DNA of 64,000 nucleotides from Lineus longissimus (Eukaryota; Nemertea; Pilidiophora; Heteronemertea; Lineidae). Shown here piece after piece: positions 49,601 through 62,354 of the stretch. A program made the translations under genes and the position numbers. The notes below the pieces were generated by a model. The model did no database searches, was not told where the DNA came from, and worked only from the letters and a program-made list of their open reading frames with translations. The stretch covers positions 6,414,953-6,478,952 of the forward strand of contig NC_088324.1 of the NCBI RefSeq assembly GCF_910592395.1. Direction: 5' to 3'. Position 1 is the stretch's first letter. Each line of letters starts with the position of its first letter.

Positions 49601-50116
49601 CACACGACTGCCATACCACGAAATTGAATTAGGTCACTCATGTCAATTTCAATCTAAGAATGGAAGAAATCTGACCATGATTGGTGACAACCATTTTGCC
49701 CAACAGTGCATGTCTATAGTATGAGAAGTTCCTTATATGTAAATTGTCGATCAGACGAATGCTAAGCCAGCTATGTGCCAAAGTATAAACCAGGCACAAG
49801 ACCAATGATACTGGGTTAAGGAAGTTTTGTTAATGCTTTCCACTCTTCCGTAGCATTCTTGTTCACCAAACAAGGTACAGTGCACGAAACTTTACAAGAA
49901 TTAGTAGTTGTGGAACATATTCGATCTAAGCTTGATTGTACCAGAGAATGCTTGAGACAATTCATGACTAGTGAGGCAGAAAAGTGTCTCGGGTTCCTTT
50001 ACGAAGTCAGAAGAACCAGTTGTGCGGTTTACAAAGTATTTGTGTCGATCTCATCTTTAAATAATTATGGAGCGACAACAACCAGGTATCAACGACAGGA
50101 ATTTGCATGCACCTAA
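43647..50116 (+). CDS. LamG-PAN secreted protein gene, unit G (intact, mosaic)
   Basis: Exons are 43647-43821, 46660-47250 and 49854-50116, predicting 342 residues. Exon 1 differs from the other copies at several residues (MTADRNHG, SKKVLL, CTCALITLNVGG). The first variable patch of exon 2 matches unit F and C (QKWVCFCTDVERICVGNNQ). The second matches unit B (TKCKRYKEKHKW, SFLGKFIQ), so the exon looks recombinant. The LamG landmarks, NKS sequon and five PAN cysteines are present. Intron 1 has the pogo-like remnant, intron 2 a Tc1-like element, and a TGACC-rich repeat follows the gene. Confidence 0.7.
44795..46132 (-). pseudogene. Pogo-like DDE transposase remnant, unit G
   Basis: Frames about 46079-45678, 45793-45488, 45549-45076 and 45058-44795. 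The active-site block reads NMNQTFCQLD here, so both the usual Asp and the following Glu are changed. Small deletions (near 45200 and 45574) break the frame further. This is the most decayed of the full-span remnants. Confidence 0.75.
48109..49708 (-). mobile_element. Tc1-like DNA transposon (1600 bp), unit G
   Basis: Same site and inverted repeats as in units B and C. The transposase frame (49362-48388, 324 codons) keeps FGDDSRF, DDNARP and PIEHLWD. An 11-nt deletion near 48503 then shifts the C-terminal end. About 50 nt are missing just inside the right inverted repeat, near 49681. It is not active. Confidence 0.9.
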
Positions 50117-50234
50117 AGTAATAGAGTTCACTATCTAAGGAACAAAGCAAGATATTACATTTTCAGTGAAAAAAAATTGTTGTAAATCATCTGACCCATC
50201 TTTTCTGAAAATGGCATGACGATAGCACTGATAA

Positions 50235-51611
50235 TGAAACTGCCAGGGGCCATTGTGCTCACCGTATAGATATTTTGTGCTTTGGAATTCATCCAGATTA
50301 AGAAACATTGTACATGTATAGTATATAGGTCAAACCAAAGTCGGTATGACACGTGATGTATCATTGCTTGTAATAAGTACCATAAGAATATCATCAAAAA
50401 CAAGTCACTAATGAAAAAGATATTGCACGTTTAACCTATTTTAGTTTTTGCCTCCTGGTGGCCGAGTTGGTACCAGTTCAGATCGAAATTCGGTGTCCGA
50501 GGTTACATGACGTAGGGAGTCATGTGTATCAAATTTCAAGTTCAAAGCTTTAGTGGTTAAGAAACGTGCCATTGTTACAATCAAACGACCAATTTACGCC
50601 ATTTGACCTCTGTGACCTTGAAAAGCAGGTCAGATCAAAAATTCATATGATATGTGATGTATCCTTGCTAGGAGAAATTCAGGGTCAGAGGTCACCTGAC
50701 CTAGGGGGTCCTTTAAACAAAGTCTCAAGTTCATAGCCCTAGGGGTTAACAAACGTTCCACAGATTCGATCAAATGGCCAATTTACACCATTTGACCTCT
50801 GTGACCTTGACAAGTATGTCAAATCAAAAACCCGTATCATATGTGATGTATCCTTGCTAAGATTATCTACCATAAAAATTTTACCAAAAACTAATCAGTA
50901 ATAAGCGAGATATGGCACTATTAAAATTTTTGGTTTTGGCCACCTGGGGGCCAAGTTAAAAATCAGACCAGAACGAAAATCAGTGTCACAGGTCATCTGA
51001 CCTAGGGGGTCTTGTGTACTAAGTTTAAAGTTCATAGCTTAAGTGGTTAAGAAACGTGCCATATTTACACACAAACGGCCAATTCACACCATTTGACCTC
51101 TGTAACCTTGAAAAGTACGCCACATCGACCTGATTTTTTGTGAACATGTAGAGCTATGTAACAGGTGTCTACATACCAAATTTAATGATTATAGGACGAA
51201 TAAAGACAAAACGTGCCACTATCGGTGAAATTTTAGAGTTTGACCTCTGTGACCTTGAAAAGTAGGTTAAATCAAAAACCCGTATGATATGTAATGTATC
51301 CTTGCTAGGGGTACATACCATGAAATGTTTCTCAAAAACAAATCAGTAATAAATGAGATATTGCACATTTTAACTTTTCAGTTTTAGCCCCCTGGTGGCA
51401 AAGTCAAGTATCAGACCGGAGCGAAATTCAGTTTCAGGGTACATATGACCTTGAGAATGATGTATATAAAGTTTCAGGTACATAGCACAAGCGGTTAAGA
51501 AACGTGCCACAGGATACGACGACGACGACGGACGACGACGACGACGGACGACGACGACGACGACGGACGACGGACACTGCGGTATCGTATAGACTCCCCT
51601 ACGGTGAGCCA
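50235..51611. repeat. TGACC-rich repeat element downstream of unit G
   Basis: At exactly the same position as the element downstream of unit C, with the same ATAA flanks and ends, so the two were duplicated together. It is nearly identical, with a small extra stretch near 50550 (AGCTTTAGTGGTTAAGAAAC) and near 50703, and a shorter ACG microsatellite (about 51516-51578). Confidence 0.8.
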
Positions 51612-52549
51612 ATAAGTGAGCTGCGAGATAACGACTGAGATAAACAAGAGACAAGGTAGCTCATCAATGTGGTACAAATTAGTTACGTGACTGAAAAAAT
51701 CTAACCCACTTGCACAACTTCACATATTACCTATTATCCCTGAAAGTAAAAGCTCTCCGCCATGCAGGGTGAATCCCCCCTACAGGTAACTATGCAGCGA
51801 CGTCAAGCCGATATCAACTACAGGAATTTTGAAAATTAAATCACAGCGAGTGGAGCTGCAAAATGATAATATGCTCCTAGGATGTCTGTACGGAAAGCTC
51901 AGGTGGAAAGGGGAAAAGGAAATGGGAAACGCGTAATGCTGAAAGTATAAATCGCTTGAAATCTGCGGGTTTTTTGGTTGATGCGCTTGATAACAAGTTA
52001 GACCTGTAAGAAAGGCAAACTAATGAAGAAAAACGCCGACTCATATAACGCATGAGACGATAATAATGACGCAATTAGTCACAAACAGCTCAATATTGAT
52101 GACTCATCGAAAGTCTTTAAAAATCTATATCGTAAATGATGACTTGGATATTTGTACAAATTTTGACTTTCGCTCTTATAAATTAATGATATGTACCACA
52201 CACACACAAACAACGAGAGCATTGCTGTAAATACAATTGAAAGTTATTCCAAATTGTGATCATTGAAATTACAGGTGATAAAGATTGATACCTTTTTTAT
52301 TGGCCACCCGATATATCCTTTCAAACTCAATCTACTTTCCACTCAAGCAAAAAATGATTTATTAGTAACAAAGACACAAGAAACATTTTGTTTCTCATAG
52401 CGAGAACTCGATCAATATAATAATATATAGATATTAAACGTATTGACTTCATATAGTTCATATAATGTAATATTACGGCGAATTCAAAGCAAAACTGGAC
52501 ATTCAAGGCACTAGGTCGTATTCGACTTGGTACAAGAGTAAGACCGATT
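51612..52549 (+). promoter_or_regulatory. Rest of spacer G/H, probable promoter region of H
   Basis: Normal spacer sequence from AATAAGTGAGCTG to the exon 1 start codon of H, with the AT-rich conserved block near 52420-52480. It closely matches 26661-27481 upstream of D. No gene is seen. Confidence 0.3.
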
Positions 52550-55500
52550 ATGACAGTTGATCGGAATCATGGCATAGATTCCAAAAACGTGCTGTTAATT
52601 GACTTCAACTTTTGCTGGTGTTTGATGGTGGCATCAGTGATGATTTCCTTGTCATACTTAATGTGCATATGTGCGCTTATAACACTTAATATAGGAGGTG
52701 TGACTGCTGGCTCTCCCCCGAAAGGTAAGATAGAGACCACGATATAAGGGCATTGTTGTTCCCAACAAGTTAGTCAGTGATTTGGCTTTACCTTACGAAC
52801 ATAACCTGAAGTCAAAGTACACGCTATATTCGTGACGTAACATGTTTGAATAACTGGCCTCGGCCTAGAACACCGATGATGGGCCAGACGAACATGTGTT
52901 AATGCTGAAAGATGAAATGCTTGTGACCACGTACGGGGGGGGGGGGGGGGGCTGTTCTTAATTAAAGTCTCTATAGTTTAAGTATTCGCTGCAAGAAACT
53001 GTCGTTTATGGGTTCTAGTACTTGTTTCACAAACGCTTATTAGAAATATTACAAATACTAATGTTATTATAATATGATTGTTATAGATAGATAGATAGAT
53101 AGATAGAATTAGCATTTCTATAGCGCCCCATATCACTGTCGCAATGTTCTGTGACGCTCCCCACCTAGTTTGAATCACACCCCGAAATAGTCTCGAAATA
53201 GAAATGTCTTTAGAGAACTTTTGAATGTGGCCAATGAGGTCTCTTGTCGCAGTGTGGCGTCCAAAGTGTTCCACATTTGGGGAGCAAGAATCTCGAATGC
53301 TCTCCCACCAAACGTTTTGAGTCTATATGTTGGCTGAGTTATAATATCCTGCGACCCTGATCTTAGTGGCCGGGTTGGCACGTAGGGAGTGATGAGGCTG
53401 CAAAGGTAATCGGGGGCTGTGCCATGTATCGCTCCGTAGACCAGGACCAACAACTTGTAAATCATTCTTTGCTCCACCGGCAGCCAGTGCAATTCCTTCA
53501 GGACAGGCGTGATGTGATCAGAGCGCCTAGTTCTGGTAACAAGTCTGGCTGCACGGTTTTGGACAAGTTGAAGTCTGGCCACGGATGACTGACTGCAGCC
53601 AGCAAGGCTGCTATTACAGTAGTCGAGGCGAGAAAGGACCATCGCCCGAGTCAGGCACCCAGCAGCTTCATCAGTCAACTCTTTTCTTACTCTGCCAATG
53701 TTGCGCAGGTGATAAGAACACACACGGACGATGTTGCTCACATGGGCGTCCATAGAGAGGGATGAGTCAAAAAGCACACCTAGATTCCTAATAGGAACAT
53801 TTGACACACTAATCCCAGTTCCCGCGACATCGATTGAATGCATGTCCAGTGACCTGAGCGACTGCGGGGTGCCAAACAGGAGGACTTCAGTCTTATCTGG
53901 ATTTCCTTTCAGCTTGTTATCGGCAAGCCACTGGTGAATGATTGCCAGTTTCTCACTCAGCTCCTTCACCTGATGAGGGATAGCAGATCTGTCGCGCAAG
54001 GCAGTAATGGCCCTGTAGACCTGTGTGTCATCCGCAAATCCATGCCTTTGAATGTCACATCCTCTAAGCAGTTCTCCGAGTGGTAGAATGTAAACGAGGA
54101 AAAGAATCGGTCCAAGGACCGATCCTTGAGGGACACCAAAGCAAAGTGGTTTCGCAGTCGATAGGTTCCCGTTTATTACCACACGCTGACTACGGCATGT
54201 CAGGTATGAGCGGAACCATGCAAGGGCAGTGCCAGATACACCCAACAAATCACCCAATCTACCAAGGAGAATCTCGTGGTCAACTGTGTCAAACGCGGCA
54301 CTAAGATCAAGAAGAACGAGAATCGCGGCTCCATGTTCGTCCACCATGCATCGAATGTCGTTCTGTACCTTAAGCAGGGCAGTCTCCGTGCTGTGACCCT
54401 GCTTGTATGCTGACTGGAAAGTGTCATGGAGATCGTGAATGTCCATGTACGCTTTGAGGCGCGCAGCGACCACTCGTTCAAGTACCTTTGAGAGGAAAGT
54501 CAGATTGCTGACAGGTCGATAGTTTTTCATAATCTCCTGGTCTAGGGATGGTTTTTTGAGCAGAGGAAAAACCAACGCTTCTTTCATCGAGTCTGGCACC
54601 ACTCCATCAGCCATGGATCTGTTTACGATCACCATGATGATGGGAATGACTGCTGAGATGGAGGATACTAGCAACCAAGTTGGCATGGGGTCAAGGTCAC
54701 ACGACTTCTTAGGTGACCGTTTGATAACACTAAGCAATTCAGCGTCATCAACTGGATCAAAACACCCAAGTGATGGTTGGGTGTTTGATGCTGTCGTTGG
54801 CCATCGCACATCACTCCGGGCAGGAAGTCCTTGACGGATGCCCTTTACTTTCTCATCGAAATATTCCGCGAACTGATCGGCAAGCTTGGCAGGATCGTCA
54901 TGGTCGGGCAGTTTGACCTCCTTGTCCTTGAGGAGAATGTCATTAAAAACCCTTTGAAGGGCTTTTCTATCCGATTTCACTTCGATGATTTTGTCCTGGA
55001 AATACTGTGCCTTCGTTGCACGAAGTAGTTTGTTATAGCTCGTTCTTGACTCACGAAACATCTCGAGATGAACAGTAAGTTTGGTTCTACGCCACAGGCG
55101 CTCAGAAGCTCTTTTATCTTTTTTGGCCTCGCGTAGTTCATCAGAGTACCAAGGGTGGGATGATCGAATTGTTACCAGTCGTTTATGTGCAGGAGCGTGG
55201 TTGTCAAGGACAGCTCTCAGCTGGGTGTTGTACCGTTCACACAGTTCCGACACAGGGGCGTCACTAGAGGCAATGTCAAGCGAGGCAATGTCCCGTTCCA
55301 CCAATGCTGGGTCGATGGCCCGAAACTTTCTGGTGCTAACCTCCGTTTGAACGGGTGAGGGCTTTGGCTGAGAAATGTGACATAGAAAGAGATGGTGATC
55401 GGAGACCATGTCACACTGCGTCACATCCTTAAGCAACTGGCTGTCGTTGAATGTTACTGCAACATCCAGGGTGTGACCAGACCTGTGAGTTTCGAAGGTG

Positions 55501-58500
55501 ACATGCTGTTTCAGATTTACAGAGTCTAGCAGGTCGATGAATTGCCGGACTTCGGGTTTGTCTGGGAGGTCCAGATGAAAGTTCAAATCGCCCACGAGCA
55601 GCAGTTCACCTGGACTAGACGTAAGTTCTAAAAGCCATGGCAGGAATTCCGCAAAGAATTGAGAGGCTGAGAACTTGTTCTTGGCGGATGGTGGTGGTCG
55701 GTACACAGTGACAACATGGAGGACCCGTGAACCGCATGCGAACTTGATGTCGAATGCTTCGAAGCTCCCTTTGGAAAGGCACGATGCCTTTCTCTTCACT
55801 GTCATTGACCGCCTGTACACAACACCAACACCACCATAACCGACATTGTCAGGTCGAGGAAAGTGCGTGAAAACATAACCCGGAGGGGTTACAGCTTTGG
55901 CATGATGGATATCCTTGTCTAATGAAGTAATCCATGTTTCGCAAAGGCTGAGAATGTCAATGTCATGCTCGCAGATGTAATCTCGAATAAGATCTCCTTT
56001 TTCGCGAATCGACTGTGCATTAAGAACACCGAGGGTTAATCCGGTTGACTTGACTGCACAGGGGGTTAACACTGGACAAGCCCTGCTCTTGCCAGAACCT
56101 CTCTTTCCACGCCTTGTTGAGTTTCTTTTGTAGATGTTGTAGGTTCGAAGGACCAGTTCAACAGGCTTTGAAACCGACGTTGACCAACACCTCAACTGGT
56201 TCAGGTCGTTACTGTCCATAGCATAATCCTTGGAATGTGACATGGTTAAGTGTGCGGTCAGGTAAATCGTTCCCTGTACTGTGCAGTACAATATACACAA
56301 CCATGCATGCATGGAATGTCTAAACATGGCAGTTCCCTTCAGTCAGATTGGAAATCCAAAAATGAAAATATCGCTCAGCATCGAATCGATTGGGCACGTA
56401 TAGTCCTGCGAAGATGCTCAAAGTAATCCAACGACATTCATAAGTAATCCAGCCAAATTTCGAGGAAGACAGCCTTGGGGAAAGGCACTTTATCTTGGCA
56501 GCTCTTCTGGATTACAAGCTTGATGGATCTGATCCGGATATACGGTTTGTATATCACAGTACAGATACAGTAAGTAGTTTGAATTTTATCGGTCTTTTCG
56601 CAAGTTAGGCCAAACCTTATTAAAGAGTGCGTAATGGGTACAAGAGGGGTGTTCAAAGCACACACTACCGCAAGGAAGATTATGACACAATCAGGACAGA
56701 TTGTCCTGTCATAGGATAAGGTTTAATTCATGTCATTTGAAAATGACATGAGTAAGCCAGAGTTTGAAGAAAGCATTGATTCATTCTGATTTGAATGATC
56801 ACTTAACTTTGAATGGGCCTAGATCAGTAGATGACTGACCAACACTAAAGCTGACCTGTCCGAAATTACACTTTATTTCCAATCATGAAAAATTCAGTAC
56901 ATTCGGTTTTTAAAAATGTCCTTTTCTAAATCAATTCTTATTACTTTTAAGGTACATTCAGATTTCTGACCATGGGAACAGTTGAATTATAAGGCATCAC
57001 CTGGACCATTATTCTCAAGGTCATCAAAATCAATCTCACTGTTCTCAGCATCTTCATTTGCATCTTTGAGAAGGTCATTAGCAATATTTCTGTACTCCCC
57101 GTTTTCATTCGGGACGAGTCCGGCTACCTGAAAGGCACGTGCTGTGGATTCAGGAGGGACGTCATCCGAAGCTCGACTTTGTAGAACAGATGCAAGGGGT
57201 ATTCTGGGACAGGTGCCATCGGCTGCAGTATTTGCATGCTTCCAGTCTTTCCAGCGGCGCTGACGTGAGCTTTAAATGCCCTCTTAATGGTCAAGTCCAA
57301 AGGTTGACTCATAGATGTGCACCGCGCGCGAATGTTATCAAGGAGCACACCAGCTCCTACAATAGGGGCACAGAATTCATCAGCCAAGTGAGGTATAAAC
57401 TGATCTAAGAGTAAAAGCCTTGTATTTGGTTCAAATTCACCAATGAATTGAAAAAGACTTCATCAAGCCAATGTTGGAGTGTGTCATGATTCTCCCACCC
57501 TGACCGTGATGAAGTGACACGGACATTTTCAGGAATGTTTCTAAGTCCACGAATTTCTCGGATGAAGCCTGGTTCTCTGAACACAATATGGGCTGGCATT
57601 TTTTCCCCATTAGATCGAATTGTCAACCCAACGGTACATCCTGATTTAGAATTGCCCCTTGAAGTTTTATCGTCAACATCCCTCTATCCCGGAGTAGCTG
57701 CCGTATACATGGGCAGAAAGTCAGACTGACAAAAGGTTTCATTCATATTGTAAATTGTATGTTGTCACACTGTGTCCCTGACGTTTCCTTGAAATCGGCG
57801 GTAACGCTCATTAGCGTCAGCTGGAATCGAAGTCGTGTTTCTTGTCTTGCGACGAAATACAATACGTTTCCGTATCAAGAAATCGCTGATCCATCCTGGA
57901 GAGCACTGAAAGATGGACCGCTCCGGCCGGTTCAAAGGTTGTTGTCTCTATCATCACCTGGAAGCTCATCCCACCAGCGGTGAAATTCCAGCTCGGCAGC
58001 ATGGACCAGATCACCTCTGGAGACGGGGTGGGCAAGACGAGAAATTCGAGAAATCGGTTGTGAACCTGCTCCTCCACTTGTGGCCACCATCCGTCGTGGT
58101 CGCTTCTGACCCTGCTACTTGGAGCATTGTTCTCGGCCTGCTCCATTGACGTTTCCCGATTTGCTATCCATCTTCGCAATGACGTAACTGCCAACCTGAA
58201 GCGTCTGGCATACTCTGCCACATTAAGCAGCCAACCATGTTCAATCGCATGTTCGCAATCGAGGACGTGGCGCAATGGTGCAGTTACACTATAGCTGTTG
58301 TGACGTCTTGGTAGTCTAGAACTAGCAACTTCATCATCCTCATCAGTGTCCATACCAATGGCAGTTGAGAGTATGAACACAAGATACAACAGATTTTTTC
58401 GAATTTTCGCATTGGGCATTATCTCCAGCTGGAAAAGGTCTGTCTCTCCACCAGGAAAAGGTCTGTCCTGAAGCTCATAGGCCTGCATGTACCATAAACC

Positions 58501-61296
58501 TACCTGTACCTATTACATCACGGCAATAATCGAGTCAAACAGACCACTCTCATGGGGACATCAAGCCTGGCTGAAAATTGATTAGGCCAAGTTGACGCTA
58601 CTCCCGACCCCAGGATCTAATGCTTACCTGATTTCTCCCATTGTGGGCCTCAAATTGGTTTTGGATGTAAACTAGGCCGAAGACCGATAAAATGGTAATA
58701 GGCAGGTTTCGCACCATTACGAACTACGAAAACCGAGCACGAAAATCGAAATAAGACGTAGAAATATTCTCAGAGGGGAGCAAAATCTAAAGCCTTCTCC
58801 TGCTTGTTGGCTGGGGAAGCCTAATGTAACGAAGAATTAGAAATAGTTTTATTATAATAGTGGATGAAAATCAATAGTCTTCACCAGCCAACAAGCTTAA
58901 TTAAAAACATCACCTTACAACCGGAAAGCAACTATCACTTATATGTTTACCATCCCGTGACCAGCTCAATTTTTATCTTTTTTATTTCGCAGCCTATCTG
59001 GAAATGCGAAGTACGTGGAGTCTCTAGCTTTTTGGAAAGTGCTTCAGTTTGATGATAAGCACGCATCTGCAACTCTACCTTATATAAATACATTCAAATA
59101 CGAACACATTACAATCACCTTTTATATAAGATTCCTTCAGGGCAAGCTTGCCCAGAATATGTGGGTACGTTTCTATACTGATGTAGAAAGAATTAGCGCA
59201 GGAGATAACCCACACAAGGAAGTGGAGATTGGTGTTTGGCACACGGATACCTCAAAACATATCAATGCACGACACTTTTTCCACTTTTCAGTCGGCTATC
59301 AATCGATTGTCAGTCGCAAATGTTGGCAGCATTTTGCTGTTACAATTACCAGGAATATATCTACTCCTAAGACCCATGTCAAACTTTATAGGAACGGGAA
59401 CCTCTTAAGAATGACAAAGTATAAGCGATATAAAAAAACGCATAGGTGGAGAAAGGTTTCATTTTTGGGTAAATTCATTCATATGAATCAAACGTCGAAT
59501 TTTAGGTTTTACCCAACTATCGTGACAAAACTTGATATTTTAAGGGGCAAAAAAAGAGGTAGGTTGGTCAACTCGTTAATTATCTGAGCCGGAGGGCTTC
59601 ACCACGACTTTGAAAACGAGTTTAATATTTTCATATGATGCACTGGTCCGAATAGGAATTTTAGGATATTATTGTGCTGGGAGACGTAGTTTTCTTGTGA
59701 AAATTTGAATTCATGTTGACATGAGACGACTGTAATTCACCATCCAATCAGTCGTTAATGGGCATCATCAGATACCTATGCTAATCAAATAAAAAATCAG
59801 CATCGGTCGGAATGGTTCAACCAAATTCTTGTGTCAGGAAAACATCAGGACAATGGCCAATATTACTGCAGTTCATCATACGTTATCAGCAAGTTGGTAT
59901 TTCGAGGACGAAATATACTATGGAAATGTTAGTCTACATATACAAGTTGTGGCAATATTTAGATTTTTTAGCATGCGAAATGTCCCCAAACCTCTTCGGC
60001 ACAAGCAGCTTGTTTTTAAAGGAATGAGTTTATTTTTCTCCTGTTTCTTAGCAAACAATACTTCTGAATGTTTTTGACGTTCTCTAACTTTTGTTTGTAC
60101 TCTTAGTTATACAAAAGACTATTTTCGTAAATGTTCCCCCTCAAACCTTCACCTCATTAACAGGGTCACTGAAGGCAGTGTTGCTTTGCCGTGATAACTT
60201 AGGAATAGATGACGAATGTACGCACTGCCAGTGTATTTTTATGTGTTCAAGCAATTACAAGTTACGTCATCTGCCGCCGAGGTTGTAAAAAGGAAACATT
60301 TATATCTACAGCAAGACGTCACAGCGTAGATCCATGGCTCCATGCAGCGGCTTACTAGTGCATCGGTCCTCATAGAGAGGATCGACGCATGGAGGGCTGA
60401 CTCGGTTCAAATCGGAGTCAACATCGGAATAGCATGATAATTCGAGCAGATTTTGAATTTTTCCTTTTATTGTGAAATTTGTCGATGGTAACAACTTTGT
60501 AGAGGTGACTGGGCAGCCGACAGCTTGGGAATACTGCCCTTCAATTTCTATTACCAACGGTCCTCCGAAGAAGCATATTTCGGCTCAAATTTAAATATTA
60601 GCTTCTTGTCTCCTCCAATAATGAACATTTTGGAATAGCTATATTAGTACAATTAGAGAAATATTGGCATCTGTTCAACAAGATAGCTGCCGAAACATGA
60701 GCATTAGTTGCAGCGAACATATGCCGAACAGGTTATATCGAGGGGAAGTTGCTGAAAACAATGCATAGGCCTATTCGTGAATGTGGCAGTTGTCTTTATG
60801 TCTATAAACACCTCGAGAGCTTTTTCAAGTAATAAAAGCTTATCAGCTATCCAGATCAGAGTCCAATATATTTACAGTAATATAGTCATATGTCTATAGT
60901 AAGAATAGTTCCTTATATGTAAATTGTCGATCAGACGAATGCTAAGCCAGCTATGTGCCAAAGTATAAACCAGGCACAAGACCAATGATACTGGGTCAAT
61001 GAAGTTTTGTTAATGCTTTCGATTCTTCCGTAGCATTCTTGTTCACCAAACAAGGAACAGTGCACGAAACTTTACAAGAATTAGTAGTTGTGGACCATAT
61101 TCGATCTAAGCTTGATTGTACCAGAGAATGCTTGAGACAATTCATGACTGGTGAGGCAGAAAGGTGTCTCGGGTTCCTTTACGAAGTCAGAAGGACCAGT
61201 TGTGCGGTTTACCAAGTATTTGTGTCGATCTCATATTTAAATAAATATGGAGCGACGACAACAAGGTATCAACGACAGGAATTTGCATGTACCTAA
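52550..61296 (+). CDS. LamG-PAN secreted protein gene, unit H (intact, LINE in intron 1)
   Basis: Exons are 52550-52724, 58965-59558 and 61034-61296, predicting 343 residues (type I). Exon 2 reads SGNAKYVESLAFWKVLQFD, then the first variable patch in the unit A style (NMWVRFYTDVERISAGDN) and a second patch unlike A (YKRYKKTHRW). The sequon is NIS instead of NKS. The PAN-like exon has the five cysteines and SISYLNKYG instead of SISSLNNYG. Intron 1 is about 6.2 kb because a LINE of 3.4 kb interrupts the pogo-like flank. It is not clear whether so long an intron containing antisense retrotransposon sequence is spliced efficiently. Confidence 0.65.
53083..56499 (-). mobile_element. CR1/L2-type non-LTR retrotransposon
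   Basis: Inserted between GATTGTT and AGCTCTTCTGG of the intron-1 block, which are adjacent in other units. Its 3' end on the minus strand is a 4-base microsatellite tail (six ATAG repeats, 53083-53106) after GGGGCGCTATAGAAATG. Such simple repeats instead of poly-A are typical of CR1/L2 elements. No clear target-site duplication was found. About 170 nt of 5' UTR precede the ORF. Confidence 0.85.
53175..56327 (-). CDS. LINE ORF2-like protein: endonuclease and reverse transcriptase, 1050 codons
   Basis: One uninterrupted frame. An apurinic-type endonuclease lies at about residues 95-320, with LNAQSI, ILSLCETWI, LLLVGDLNFHLD and VSDHHLFLCH. A linker follows, then the reverse transcriptase at about residues 540-850, with YRPVSNLTFLSKVLE, LDLSAAFDTVDHEILL, GVPQGSVLGPILF and the catalytic FADDTQ. 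The C-terminal region (GVLFDSSLSM, RLDYCNSSLAG, RLQLVQNRAARLV, LHWLPVEQR) is typical of CR1/L2/jockey-like proteins. The length and motif order fit a complete ORF2. No ORF1 was found upstream. The intact frame suggests a recent insertion. The first Met may not be the true start; MSHSKDYAMD, 28 residues on, is an alternative. Confidence 0.9.
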   Translation of the reverse strand: MFRHSMHAWLCILYCTVQGTIYLTAHLTMSHSKDYAMDSNDLNQLRCWSTSVSKPVELVLRTYNIYKRNSTRRGKRGSGKSRACPVLTPCAVKSTGLTLGVLNAQSIREKGDLIRDYICEHDIDILSLCETWITSLDKDIHHAKAVTPPGYVFTHFPRPDNVGYGGVGVVYRRSMTVKRKASCLSKGSFEAFDIKFACGSRVLHVVTVYRPPPSAKNKFSASQFFAEFLPWLLELTSSPGELLLVGDLNFHLDLPDKPEVRQFIDLLDSVNLKQHVTFETHRSGHTLDVAVTFNDSQLLKDVTQCDMVSDHHLFLCHISQPKPSPVQTEVSTRKFRAIDPALVERDIASLDIASSDAPVSELCERYNTQLRAVLDNHAPAHKRLVTIRSSHPWYSDELREAKKDKRASERLWRRTKLTVHLEMFRESRTSYNKLLRATKAQYFQDKIIEVKSDRKALQRVFNDILLKDKEVKLPDHDDPAKLADQFAEYFDEKVKGIRQGLPARSDVRWPTTASNTQPSLGCFDPVDDAELLSVIKRSPKKSCDLDPMPTWLLVSSISAVIPIIMVIVNRSMADGVVPDSMKEALVFPLLKKPSLDQEIMKNYRPVSNLTFLSKVLERVVAARLKAYMDIHDLHDTFQSAYKQGHSTETALLKVQNDIRCMVDEHGAAILVLLDLSAAFDTVDHEILLGRLGDLLGVSGTALAWFRSYLTCRSQRVVINGNLSTAKPLCFGVPQGSVLGPILFLVYILPLGELLRGCDIQRHGFADDTQVYRAITALRDRSAIPHQVKELSEKLAIIHQWLADNKLKGNPDKTEVLLFGTPQSLRSLDMHSIDVAGTGISVSNVPIRNLGVLFDSSLSMDAHVSNIVRVCSYHLRNIGRVRKELTDEAAGCLTRAMVLSRLDYCNSSLAGCSQSSVARLQLVQNRAARLVTRTRRSDHITPVLKELHWLPVEQRMIYKLLVLVYGAIHGTAPDYLCSLITPYVPTRPLRSGSQDIITQPTYRLKTFGGRAFEILAPQMWNTLDATLRQETSLATFKSSLKTFLFRDYFGV
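57124..58488 (-). pseudogene. Pogo-like DDE transposase remnant, unit H
   Basis: Pieces 58488-57817, 57626-57405 and 57387-57124, with LLLLDQF and SMSQPLDLT at the C-terminal end. An indel near 57935 puts the N-terminal and CENP-B-like parts partly in one frame (223 codons), and a stop region near 57730 breaks it again. The ancestral changes are shared with the other units. Confidence 0.75.
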
Positions 61297-62354
61297 AGTA
61301 ATAGAGCTCACTATCTAAGGAACAAAACAAGATATTACATTTTCATTGAAAACAAGTTGTTGCAAATCATCTGACCCATCTTCTCTGAAAATTGCATGAC
61401 GATAGCACTGATAATAAGTGAGCTGCGAGATAACGACTGAGATGAACAAAAGACAAGGTAGCTCATCAATGTGGTACAAATTAGTTACCGGACTGAAAAA
61501 TCTAACCCATTTGCACAACTTAACATATTACCTATTATCCCTGAAAGTAAAAGCTCTCCGCCATGCAGGGTGAATCCCCGTTACAGGTAACTATGCAGCG
61601 ACGTCAAGCCGATATCAACTACAGGAATTTTGAAAATTAAATCACAGCGAGTGGAGCTGCAAAATGATAATATGCTCCTAGGATGACTGTACGGAAAGTT
61701 CGGGTGTCAAGGGGAAAAGGAAATGGGAAAAGCGTAATGCTGAAAGTATAAATCGCTTGAAATCTGCGGGGTTTTTTGGTTGATGCGTTTGATAACAAGT
61801 TAGACTTGTAAGAAAGGCAATCTAATGAAGAAAAACGCCGACTCAAATAACGTATGAGACGATAATAATGACGCTATTAGTCACAAACCACTCAATATTG
61901 ATGACTCATCGAAAGACTTTAAAAATCTATATCGTAAATGATGACTTGGATATTTGTATAAATTTTGACTTTCGCTCTTATAAATTGATGATATGTACCA
62001 CACACACACAAACAACGAGAGCATTGCTATAAATACAATTGAAAGTTATTCTGAAAATTGTGATCATTGATACCTTTTTTATTGGCTACCCGATATATCC
62101 TTTCAAACTCAATCTACTTTCCACTCAAGCAAAAAATGATTTATTAATAACAATGACACAAGAAACATTTTGTTTCTCATAGCGAGAACTCGATCAATAT
62201 ATTATATAGATATTAAACGTATTGACTTCATATAGTTCATATAATGTAATATTACAACGGCGAATTCAAAGCAAAACTGGACATCCCATCGCTATTTTCC
62301 AAATGGTTCAAGGCACTAGGTCGTATTCGACTTGGTACAAGAGTAAGACCGATT
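61297..62354 (+). promoter_or_regulatory. Spacer H/I: 3' UTR of H, probable promoter region of I
   Basis: Standard spacer. A short deletion near 62062 removes part of the AAATTACAGGTGATAAAG block present in other units. The AT-rich block lies near 62205-62260. No gene is seen. Confidence 0.3.
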
